A stretch of 17,851 nucleotides of DNA, from assembly GCA_036273915.1 (NCBI GenBank), contig DASUGR010000140.1, positions 1 to 17,851 of the forward strand. Direction: 5' to 3'. The notes under the pieces are model-generated. The model did not search any database. It saw only the letters and a list, made by a program, of their open reading frames with translations, and was not told where the DNA came from. The DNA is from PLA2 sp036273915. Lineage in GTDB: Bacteria; Planctomycetota; PLA2. Position 1 is the first letter of the stretch; every line of letters starts with the position of its first letter. The position numbers and the translations under genes are program-made. Below are positions 11,659 to 17,851 of this stretch, one piece after another.

Positions 11659-14604
11659 CTACTGCCCGAGCTTCTTCTCGAGTTCCGCGCGCCGTTCCGC
11701 GTTCTCGTCGGGGGCGAGCTTGCCCGCCTCCTTCACCGCGGCCCCGGCCTCCTGCCGCTGGCCGTCCTCGAGGAGCACCTCCGCGAGGGTGAGCCAGCGC
11801 CCGGCGACCTCCTCGTCCGTGTCCTGCTCCCCGCGCAATGCTACCAAGCAGCGGGCCGAGCGCACGGCCTTTTTCGTCTCGCCCGCCTTCCGGTAGAGCG
11901 GGAGCGCCGCGAGGTGCGGCCGGGGATCGAACGGGTTCACGTTGAAGCACTCCTCGCACACCTTGATCGCCTCCGCGTCGCGTGCGCGCGCCACGTACTC
12001 CTTGACGATCTCGAGCCGCGGCGGGATCGCCTTGGGCGCGAGGCGGGCCTCCTGCTCGAGGATCCGCAGCGCGTCGTCCGAGCGCCCCTCGCCCGTGTAG
12101 TAGCGGCGCAGGTGCACGAGCGGGAGCGTCGCCGTGGGCCAGTCCGCGGCCGCCTTCTCGAGCGCGGCGACGAACTCCTGCATCTTCCCGTCGCGACGCA
12201 GGAAGTCCGCCTGCATGAGCCGCGCGTCGTAGTCCTCGCCGCCCGACGCGAAGAAGGCCTCGAGGATCGGCCGCGCGCGCTCGGCCCGGCCCGCGCGCGC
12301 GAGCAGCCGCGCCTCGAGGAGCCGCGACAGCGGGTGCGCCGGGTCGACGCGGGCCCGCGCGAGCTGGAGCTTCGCGCCCGCCTCGACGTACTCCTTCCGG
12401 AAGAAGTGCGCCCACGCGAGCTTCAGGAGGTTCTCGCCGTCGTTCGGGTCCGTGAGCGCCCTCTCGCGCAGCTGGGGGAAGACCGCGGCGTAGTTCGGGA
12501 CGCGGTGGCGGTCCTTGATCCGCTCGCCGAGGTAGTCCCGGAACTTGGCGTCGAACTCCTCGAGCTTCAGCCCGAAGGCCTTCTGGAACACCTCCTCCAT
12601 GGGCGCGTCCTCGCCGTAGAGGCGGAGCGCCTTGACGATCCCCTCCTCGCCCGCGACCGCGTGGAGGTAGTCGAGCATGAGGCCGCCGAGGTAGTAGGCG
12701 AACCCCACCCGCGGCGTCAGGAACATCGCGTCGAACGTGCCGATCTTCGGGATGGAGTCGGTGTGCCACGCGTCGTGGATCTGGATCTCGTAGCCGTCGT
12801 CCATGGACCAGCCGGGATCGAGCGGCTTCTCCTCGAGGACGGAGAGCCCCTCGGTGAACCAGCGGGGCACCTGGCCCTTCGAGAGCTGGAGGCTCATCAC
12901 GTGGCCGAACTCGTGCCGCGTGACCGGGGCCCAGTGGACGAGGCCGTCGTCCCCCATCGCCACCGGGGAGTCGACGGCCATGACGCCGCCGAAGCAGATC
13001 CCCACGGCGAACCGGTTGTAGTCCAGGAGCCCGACGGCGCGCACGCTGAAGTCGTCGGCCTTCCGGAACACCTCCACGAGGACGGGCGCCGCCGGGGAGA
13101 ACCCGTAGCGCCTCGTCATGTCCGCCCAGCAGTCCTCGAGGAGCTGCGGCACGAAGAGGGAGAGGACGGGGAACTCCGACGGGTCGAGGCGGATGACGAA
13201 GTGCTCCGTCTTCGTCGTCTCCATCTTCTCGACGATGTCGAGGATGGTCCGGAAGTTCTCGCGGATCGGGTGGGACCACGGGAAAAGCTGCTTCGACTTG
13301 TCGAGCGCCTCCTTGGCCTCCTTCTCCCGCCCGAGGTTCGCGAGGTAGATCCCGAGGTTCGCGTGCGCCTCGTAGTTGACCGGGTCGAGCTCGAGGCCCC
13401 GCCGCAGCAGCTCCACGGCGCGGTCGTAGCGCCGCTGGCGGTCGGCCACGACCTGGCCCGCGATGTGGAAGCCCTCCCCGTAGGTCGGGTCCACCTCGAG
13501 CATCCGCTTCATGCCCGCCTCGAATCCCGCCTCGTTGCCGAGCAGGAGGTCGAGCGTCGCCTTGAGCGCCAGGAGGTCGCGATGGTTCGGGTCCGTGGCG
13601 AGGCCCGCGCGCAGGTTCTCCTCGGCGACCGCGTACTCGTTGTCCTGGAGCGCGATCTGCACGAGCACGGCGCGCGCGGTCGTCTGCTGCGGGTTGACGG
13701 TGACGGCCTTCTCGGCCATCTCCTTCGCCTCGCCGGTGGCCCAGCTCGCGAGGAGCGTCTTGCCGACCTCCGCCCACAGGTCCGCGAGCTCCGGGTTCTT
13801 CGGCGTGACGACGTCGCGCGCCTTGCGGGCCGCGGCGAACGCGCCCTCGCGCTCGAGCCGCGTGACGCGCACGCGCTCGATCCACGCGTCCCAGTTCTCG
13901 GGGTCGAGCGCCTGCGCGAGGAGGAGGAGCTCGTTCGCGTTCCCGAGGAAGTCCTCGTCGAGCGGCGAGAGCTGCACGTAGAGGCGCAGCGCGGCCCCGA
14001 CGACCGTGAGCTCGTGCGACAGCGGCCGCGCGATCTCGGGCTTCAGCTTGAGCTCGTCGCGGTGGAAGTTCGCGTCGTCGTACGAGTCCGCCCGCAGCCG
14101 GTGGTACTCGAGGAAGGGGTCGAGCGCCGTGCGCGCCTCCTCCCGCTTCCCGCGGCGCGCGAGCGCCTCCGCGGCGACGAGCCGGGCCGCGAGCCCCTCG
14201 ACGTCGGGTCCCTCCCCGGACCCCTTCCCCATCGCCTTCTCGGCGCCGTCGCGCGCCTCGCCGAGCCGCCCGCGCAGGAGGTCGAGCTGGGCCTTCGCGA
14301 CGAGCGCTCTCCGATCCTCCGGGTGCGCCTTCAGGAGCACGTCGATCTCGGCGCCCGCCTTGTCGTACGCGCCGCGCAGCCGGTACGTCTTCGCGACGCC
14401 CAGGCGCGCGTCGGCGTTGCCCTCGTCGCGCTTCAGGACCTTCGTGAAGCGGAGGCGCGCCTCGTCGTAGTTCCCCTCGCGGAGGCTCTCCTCGGCACGC
14501 TCGAGGTACCGGCCGATGTAGTCGCTGGTCTCGTCGGGCGGCAGATCCTCGTCCTGCGCGGCGACGGGGCCGAGGAGGAGGAGGACCGGGAGGAGCGTGC
14601 GCAT
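11659..14604 (-). CDS. Secreted TPR-repeat protein with a gluzincin (peptidase MA-like) domain
   Basis: This encodes 981 residues. It starts with a signal peptide, MRTLLPVLLLLGPVAAQ, so it is exported. Residues about 25-480 are tetratricopeptide repeats (for example NYDEARLRFTKVLKRDEGNA and RYDRAVELLRRGLELDPVNY). A metallopeptidase domain of about 220 residues follows, with the zinc motif HEFGH (H564, E565, H568) and the third ligand probably Glu585 in WFTEGLSV. More TPR-like repeats fill residues about 730-960. ATG 14604 is chosen for the signal peptide; a TACAAT -10-like box ends six bases upstream, which would make the message nearly leaderless. It heads the run leading to the DnaA-like, tmk, holB and PSP1 genes, with only 13 bases before the DnaA-like start. 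Substrate unknown. Confidence 0.9.
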   Translation of the reverse strand: MRTLLPVLLLLGPVAAQDEDLPPDETSDYIGRYLERAEESLREGNYDEARLRFTKVLKRDEGNADARLGVAKTYRLRGAYDKAGAEIDVLLKAHPEDRRALVAKAQLDLLRGRLGEARDGAEKAMGKGSGEGPDVEGLAARLVAAEALARRGKREEARTALDPFLEYHRLRADSYDDANFHRDELKLKPEIARPLSHELTVVGAALRLYVQLSPLDEDFLGNANELLLLAQALDPENWDAWIERVRVTRLEREGAFAAARKARDVVTPKNPELADLWAEVGKTLLASWATGEAKEMAEKAVTVNPQQTTARAVLVQIALQDNEYAVAEENLRAGLATDPNHRDLLALKATLDLLLGNEAGFEAGMKRMLEVDPTYGEGFHIAGQVVADRQRRYDRAVELLRRGLELDPVNYEAHANLGIYLANLGREKEAKEALDKSKQLFPWSHPIRENFRTILDIVEKMETTKTEHFVIRLDPSEFPVLSLFVPQLLEDCWADMTRRYGFSPAAPVLVEVFRKADDFSVRAVGLLDYNRFAVGICFGGVMAVDSPVAMGDDGLVHWAPVTRHEFGHVMSLQLSKGQVPRWFTEGLSVLEEKPLDPGWSMDDGYEIQIHDAWHTDSIPKIGTFDAMFLTPRVGFAYYLGGLMLDYLHAVAGEEGIVKALRLYGEDAPMEEVFQKAFGLKLEEFDAKFRDYLGERIKDRHRVPNYAAVFPQLRERALTDPNDGENLLKLAWAHFFRKEYVEAGAKLQLARARVDPAHPLSRLLEARLLARAGRAERARPILEAFFASGGEDYDARLMQADFLRRDGKMQEFVAALEKAAADWPTATLPLVHLRRYYTGEGRSDDALRILEQEARLAPKAIPPRLEIVKEYVARARDAEAIKVCEECFNVNPFDPRPHLAALPLYRKAGETKKAVRSARCLVALRGEQDTDEEVAGRWLTLAEVLLEDGQRQEAGAAVKEAGKLAPDENAERRAELEKKLGQ

Positions 14605-14709
14605 CCCCGCATTGTACGGGGGGCGCGCCCGTGCGGGTCGATCGCCCGTGCCGCCGCGGGCGTCGGGCGCCCGCGTGCTGTAGCATGGGCGCGCCGCTGG
14701 CACGGAACC
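14605..14709. promoter_or_regulatory. Divergent promoter region; TACAAT box for the TPR-peptidase operon
   Basis: The 105-base gap separates head-to-head genes. On the minus strand TACAAT (14616-14611) matches the -10 consensus at five of six positions and ends six bases before ATG 14604, so transcription would start at or within a base or two of the start codon. On the plus strand TAGCAT (14681-14686) is a weaker -10 candidate about 24 bases before the aminotransferase ATG. No -35 elements are clear in either direction. Confidence 0.4.
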
Positions 14710-15894
14710 ATGCACATCGCCGACCGGGTCCGCTCGCTCCCCGCCTATCCGTTCGCCGTCATCGACGAGAAGGTCGCCGAGCTGCGCGCGAGGGGCGTCT
14801 CGCCGGCCGACTTCGGCGTGGGCGACCCCACGGTGCCGACGCCCGCGCTCGTGCGCGAGCGGCTGAAGGCCGCCGTCGACGAGCGGGCCGACTCGGGCTA
14901 TCCGTCCTACATCGGCAGTGCCGAATTCCGGGGGGCTGCGGGGGCGTGGATCGAGAAGAGCTTCGGCGTGACGCTCGACCCGGCGACCCAGATCACCTCG
15001 ACGATCGGCGCGAAAGAGGGGATCTTCCACTTCCCGCTCGCGTTCGTGGAGCCGGGCGACGTCGTGCTGTGCCCGTCCCCGGGGTACCCGCCCTACTCGC
15101 GGGGGACGCTCTTCGCCGGCGGGCGGCCTCACTTCCTCCCGCTGCTCAAGGAGAACGGCTACCTCCCCGACCTGGCGGCGATCCCGGAGGAGGTCGTGCG
15201 CCGGGCCCGGATCCTCTGGCTCTGCTACCCGAACGCGCCGGCCGGCGCGCTCGCGCCCAAGTCGTTCCTCTCGGAGGCGGCCGACTGGGGGCGGGAGCGC
15301 GGGATCCTCGTCGTCAACGACGAGGCGTACACCGACATCTGGTTCGAGGAGAGGCCGCGGTCGATCCTCGAGTGCGGGACCGACGGCGTCGTGTCGTTCT
15401 TCTCGCTCTCGAAGCGGAGCGCGATGACGGGCTGGCGCATCGGCTTCACCGCCGGCGACCCGCGCGCGATCGGCGCGTTCCGCAAGGTGAAGACCAACAT
15501 CGACTCGGGGACGCCGACGTTCATCCAGGACGCGGCGATCGCGGCGCTCGCCGACGAGGAGCACGTCGAGGCGATGCGGCGCGAGTACAAGATGAAGCGC
15601 GACCTCCTTGCCGCGGCGTTTTCAGACCTCGGGTTCGAGGCGTGCGCGCCGGCGGGCACGATCCACTACTGGCAGCGGCTGCCGGAGGGGCTCGACCCGG
15701 TGGGGTTCGCGGAGCGGCTGCTCGACCCGGAGATCGCGGTCGTGTGCACGCCGGGGCCGTGGGTGGCGGAGGAGTGCGACGGCGGCGTGAGGCCGGGCGC
15801 GCGGTACGTGCGCTTCGCGATGGTGGCGTCGCTCGACGATACGCGCCGCGCGTGCGCTGCGATGCGCGCCTTCAAATCGAAGCTCGTCGGCTGA
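14710..15894 (+). CDS. Class I/II PLP-dependent aminotransferase, LL-diaminopimelate aminotransferase-like
   Basis: The 394 residues form a fold-type I aminotransferase: DFGVGDPTVPTP near the N-terminus, GYPSYIGSAEFRGAAG, the cofactor-binding NDEAYTDIWF, the Schiff-base lysine in SLSKRSAMTGWRIGF (Lys235), and the carboxylate-binding Arg in YVRFAMVAS. The SxSKxxxMTGWRxGF form and overall look resemble LL-diaminopimelate/aspartate-type enzymes, which make LL-DAP from tetrahydrodipicolinate; asd in this window feeds that pathway. One important difference is YPNAPAGA where the family normally has PNNPTGA: the Asn that contacts PLP appears to be Ala176. ATG 14710 has only a weak GGA upstream. Another aminotransferase specificity is quite possible. 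The stop codon abuts an inverted-repeat element. Confidence 0.88.
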   Translation: MHIADRVRSLPAYPFAVIDEKVAELRARGVSPADFGVGDPTVPTPALVRERLKAAVDERADSGYPSYIGSAEFRGAAGAWIEKSFGVTLDPATQITSTIGAKEGIFHFPLAFVEPGDVVLCPSPGYPPYSRGTLFAGGRPHFLPLLKENGYLPDLAAIPEEVVRRARILWLCYPNAPAGALAPKSFLSEAADWGRERGILVVNDEAYTDIWFEERPRSILECGTDGVVSFFSLSKRSAMTGWRIGFTAGDPRAIGAFRKVKTNIDSGTPTFIQDAAIAALADEEHVEAMRREYKMKRDLLAAAFSDLGFEACAPAGTIHYWQRLPEGLDPVGFAERLLDPEIAVVCTPGPWVAEECDGGVRPGARYVRFAMVASLDDTRRACAAMRAFKSKLVG

Positions 15895-16043
15895 TACCAG
15901 GCGTACGGTGCCAGGCGCAAATCGTCTAACAACTCGCGGGACCGAGCCGCCCGGGCGGCGCTCGGAGGCCCAACCGCCCGAGCACCCCGGATTCCGGATA
16001 CGAAGTTATTAGCGCATCGGTGCCTGGCACCGTACGCCTAGTA
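15895..16043. mobile_element. REPIN/MITE-like inverted-repeat element, about 149 bases
   Basis: Perfect 18-base inverted repeats, AGGCGTACGGTGCCAGGC (15899-15916) and its complement (16022-16039), bound the element; extending outward to 15895 and 16043 gives 21 of 22 matches. The symmetry continues inward imperfectly (CTAACAACTCG versus CTAATAACTTCG). Each arm carries the near-palindrome GGTGCC-[AT]-GGC; the right arm has the full palindrome CGGTGCCTGGCACCG (16018-16032). Two inverted REP-type palindromes around a spacer is the REPIN layout, which RAYT transposases mobilise. No transposase is inside, so it is non-autonomous. It lies exactly between two convergent genes. Confidence 0.7.
15942..15965. 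terminator. Strong hairpin between convergent genes, possible bidirectional terminator
   Basis: The perfect 14-base palindrome GCCGCCCGGGCGGC (15946-15959) is extended by CCGAG (15942-15946) and CTCGG (15961-15965) with one unpaired base. It sits in the spacer of the inverted-repeat element, 48 bases after the aminotransferase stop and about 70 bases after the WYL gene stop. No T-tract follows on either strand, so termination is inferred only from position and stability. Confidence 0.4.
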
Positions 16044-17003
16044 GCACGAGAGCCACTGGTCGAGCACGGAGCGCATCTCCGCGCGCGCGGCCGGCGGGCC
16101 CTTCACCTCGGCCTCGTCGCCGTGCTGCAGCGCCCAGTCCACAACCCAGCGCAGGCTGTCCGTCCGCACGCGGCGCTCGACGTGGCCGCCCGGCTTCTCG
16201 TCGAGCTCCCCCGACGGGCCCATCTCGCGGATGTGACGCGCCGCGCCCGGCGCGAAGCGCACCCGCGCCTCGACGTCGGCGGGCCCGGGCCGGTAGAAGT
16301 CCGGCCGCCGGTACCGCTGCGCGGAAAACGCCCGCGGCTTCTCGAACCGCTTGTCCGTGAGCCGGACCTCGCGCATCCGGTCGATGCGGAAGGTCAGCTC
16401 GCGGCCGCGCAGGCTGTCGCGGCCCACGAGGTAGACGTGCCCCAGGTGGTCGATGAGCGCGTACGGCCGCACGCGCCGCTTCGACAGCGCGCGCCGCCGC
16501 TGCGTGTAGTAGTCGACCTCGACCTCGCGCTCCTCGTCGAGCGCCTGCTGCAGGAGCGCGAGCCGCTTCCCGAGCGCGCTCGGCCGCCGCCGCGAGCCGA
16601 TCCGCCGCGCGAGCCGTCGCACGTCGCCGGTCCCGAGCGCGTGCTCGAGCTTCCGCACGAGCCCCGCCACCGCGCGCGCCTGCGGCGCCCCGCGCGCCGG
16701 CGGCACCGCCCGCAGCGCGAGCAGCAGCGCCGCCGCCTCGCCGAGCGTGATCCGCGCCGGCCGCTTGAAGTGGTCGGCGAAGCGGACCGTGACGCGGTCC
16801 TCCTCCGTGTAGCACGCGATGTAGTCGTGCGGCATGTAGGGCGGCACGCCGCAGAGCATCAGCGCCTCGGGGATCTCGCGCTGCGCGGCGTGCGGGCTCA
16901 TGCCGAGGTGGTCGGCGACCTCCTTGAACGTGATCCCGGGGCGCTCCCGCAGCAGCGGGATCAGCGAGAGGTAGAGGCGGAGCTTCGCGAGCGGCAGCGC
17001 CAT
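16038..17003 (-). CDS. WYL-domain transcriptional regulator (PafC-like, downstream gene)
   Basis: The 321 residues have an N-terminal winged helix-turn-helix (about 5-55: LRLYLSLIPLLRERPGITFK, EVADHLGMSPHAAQREI), a middle region, then a WYL domain (RRVRPYALIDHLGHVYLVGR, with VYL in place of WYL, and LTFRIDRMREVRL) and a C-terminal WCX-like extension. Such proteins are ligand-sensing transcription factors; paired WYL proteins (PafB/PafC) control DNA-damage responses in actinobacteria. The start ATG 17003 overlaps the stop of the upstream WYL gene (TGATG), so the two are coupled and probably form a heterodimer. Its last codon and TAG stop lie inside the inverted-repeat arm at 16022-16043, so the natural C-terminus may have been changed by that element. 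Confidence 0.88.
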   Translation of the reverse strand: MALPLAKLRLYLSLIPLLRERPGITFKEVADHLGMSPHAAQREIPEALMLCGVPPYMPHDYIACYTEEDRVTVRFADHFKRPARITLGEAAALLLALRAVPPARGAPQARAVAGLVRKLEHALGTGDVRRLARRIGSRRRPSALGKRLALLQQALDEEREVEVDYYTQRRRALSKRRVRPYALIDHLGHVYLVGRDSLRGRELTFRIDRMREVRLTDKRFEKPRAFSAQRYRRPDFYRPGPADVEARVRFAPGAARHIREMGPSGELDEKPGGHVERRVRTDSLRWVVDWALQHGDEAEVKGPPAARAEMRSVLDQWLSCY

Positions 17004-17851
17004 CAGTCGTACCGTTCGCGGAGCGCCTTCAGGTGCGCGACCGCCTGCTTCCTGAGCCACGCCGGCGACGTGACCGCGCACTGGCCGGAGTAGCCCGCGA
17101 GGTAGCGGAGGAGCCGCTGGTGCGTGTCGGGCGCCCGGCGCACCTTGAGCTTCAAGGTGCCCGAGCCGTCCGGCTTGATGTCGAACTGCTGGCCCGGCAG
17201 CAGGTTCTCCGCGACCATCCAGGCGACGTCGGGATGGAAGCGGATCTCCGCGACCTCGGCCTTGCCGCCGGAGTACTCCCACGGCGGCCGTTCGATGTGC
17301 TCCTCGATGTCGAAGCCCGCCGGCACGCGGAACGCCGGCCCGCGCCCCTTCTTCACGGCCACCTGCCCCTGGATCCGCACGACCTTGAACTGGCGGAGCG
17401 CCTTCTTCTCCTGGTCCTCGCCCACGAGGTACCACTCCCCCTCGCGGTAGCCGAGGCCGAACGGGTGCACGGTCCGCTCGATCACCTTCTTCGTGTCGGG
17501 CTTCCTGTAGCGGAAGCGCACGACGCGCCGGCTCGCGACGGCGGTCACAAGCCGGTCGAGGTTGTCGAGCATCGCGCGGTCGCGCTTGCCGCGCGTGAAC
17601 GCGTGGACGCGGCGCTGCGCGATCGCGTTCGCGACCTCCTCCTCGAGCGGCGAGTCGATCGCCATCTTGAGCAGCGCCGAGCGCAGGTTGCTCGAGATCG
17701 CGTCGCTCCCCCCGCGGGCGGAGTTGGCGAGCATGACCAGCACGGCCGCCTCGTCCGCCGTCAGATCGAGCTCGGTGTGGAAGTACTGCTCCCGGGGGAT
17801 GTAGTACCCGTCGCGCCCCTGCTCGTCGCTCTGGACGTACTCGACGGGGAT
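17003..17851 (-). CDS. WYL-domain transcriptional regulator (PafB-like), 5' end beyond window
   Basis: The frame is open to the right window edge; 282 residues are visible. The N-terminal helix-turn-helix lies outside. The visible part begins IPVEYVQSDEQGRDGYYIPR and continues LDLTADEAAVLVMLANSA, the typical segment after the HTH in WYL regulators. The WYL domain is clear: RRVVRFRYRKPDTKKVIER, PFGLGYREGEWYLVGED and RQFKVVRI. A WCX-like C-terminus follows. It is the upstream member of an overlapping pair with a second WYL gene, the PafB-PafC arrangement. Targets cannot be told from this window. The sequence nearer the edge may show whether it belongs to a larger operon. Confidence 0.88.
   Translation of the reverse strand: MPVEYVQSDEQGRDGYYIPREQYFHTELDLTADEAAVLVMLANSARGGSDAISSNLRSALLKMAIDSPLEEEVANAIAQRRVHAFTRGKRDRAMLDNLDRLVTAVASRRVVRFRYRKPDTKKVIERTVHPFGLGYREGEWYLVGEDQEKKALRQFKVVRIQGQVAVKKGRGPAFRVPAGFDIEEHIERPPWEYSGGKAEVAEIRFHPDVAWMVAENLLPGQQFDIKPDGSGTLKLKVRRAPDTHQRLLRYLAGYSGQCAVTSPAWLRKQAVAHLKALRERYD

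Noticed and set aside
11914..15894. A plus-strand frame reading through the TPR gene into the aminotransferase, suggesting a giant fusion
   Set aside because: Only the part from ATG 14710 is protein-like. The upstream part is antisense to a TPR peptidase with signal peptide, HEFGH motif and repeats, so no fusion exists.
1..17851. tRNA, rRNA or CRISPR arrays
   Set aside because: No regularly spaced direct repeats, cloverleaf-like tails or rRNA-like conserved stretches were seen on either strand.

Overview
The window is a very GC-rich bacterial chromosome segment, packed with genes and with short intergenic gaps. No plasmid, phage or CRISPR signal is visible. The content suggests a member of the Planctomycetota or a neighbouring PVC-like lineage. 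It includes a Minf_1886-family protein, a tandem pair of WYL regulators, secreted proteins with HEAT/TPR repeats, an LL-DAP-type aminotransferase, and a tmk-holB-PSP1 cluster. The taxonomic placement is inference from gene content, not from a marker gene.

Layout, left to right. (1) 1-489, minus strand: two small tandem genes of unknown function that look like diverged paralogues; the second runs off the left edge. A 509-base gene-free stretch (490-998) separates them from the next operon. (2) 999-4350, minus strand: a tightly coupled operon moaC > asd > accB > accC, covering molybdenum cofactor synthesis, the aspartate-family branch point and the biotin part of acetyl-CoA carboxylase. (3) 4351-7724: a promoter region followed by a plus-strand pair, a secreted S41 peptidase with HEAT-like repeats, a PDZ domain and an EF-hand-like insert, overlapping a pgeF/yfiH gene. 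(4) 7740-8126, minus strand: a Minf_1886-family gene, followed by a hairpin-rich 241-base gap. (5) 8368-14604, minus strand: a five-gene run read as secreted TPR metallopeptidase > DnaA-like protein > tmk > holB > PSP1-domain protein. The last part matches the known tmk-holB-yaaT neighbourhood of Firmicutes. (6) 14710-15894, plus strand: a PLP aminotransferase. (7) 15895-16043: a compact inverted-repeat element resembling a REPIN/MITE, wedged exactly between two convergent genes. (8) 16038-17851, minus strand: two overlapping WYL-domain regulator genes of the PafB/PafC type, the upstream one cut by the window end.

The main points of interest are these. The DnaA-like protein keeps the domain I and domain IV folds but has lost the Walker B aspartates, the AAA+ lid and the GGRDHTTV-type origin-binding signature; it sits in a replication-related operon. 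The S41 peptidase has six EF-hand-like repeats inserted between its catalytic lysine motif and the next core strand. The small paralogous proteins at the left edge match no family I recognise. The inverted-repeat element appears to provide the stop codon of a WYL gene. A GGGGGGTCCGGGGG motif recurs between and at the starts of genes.
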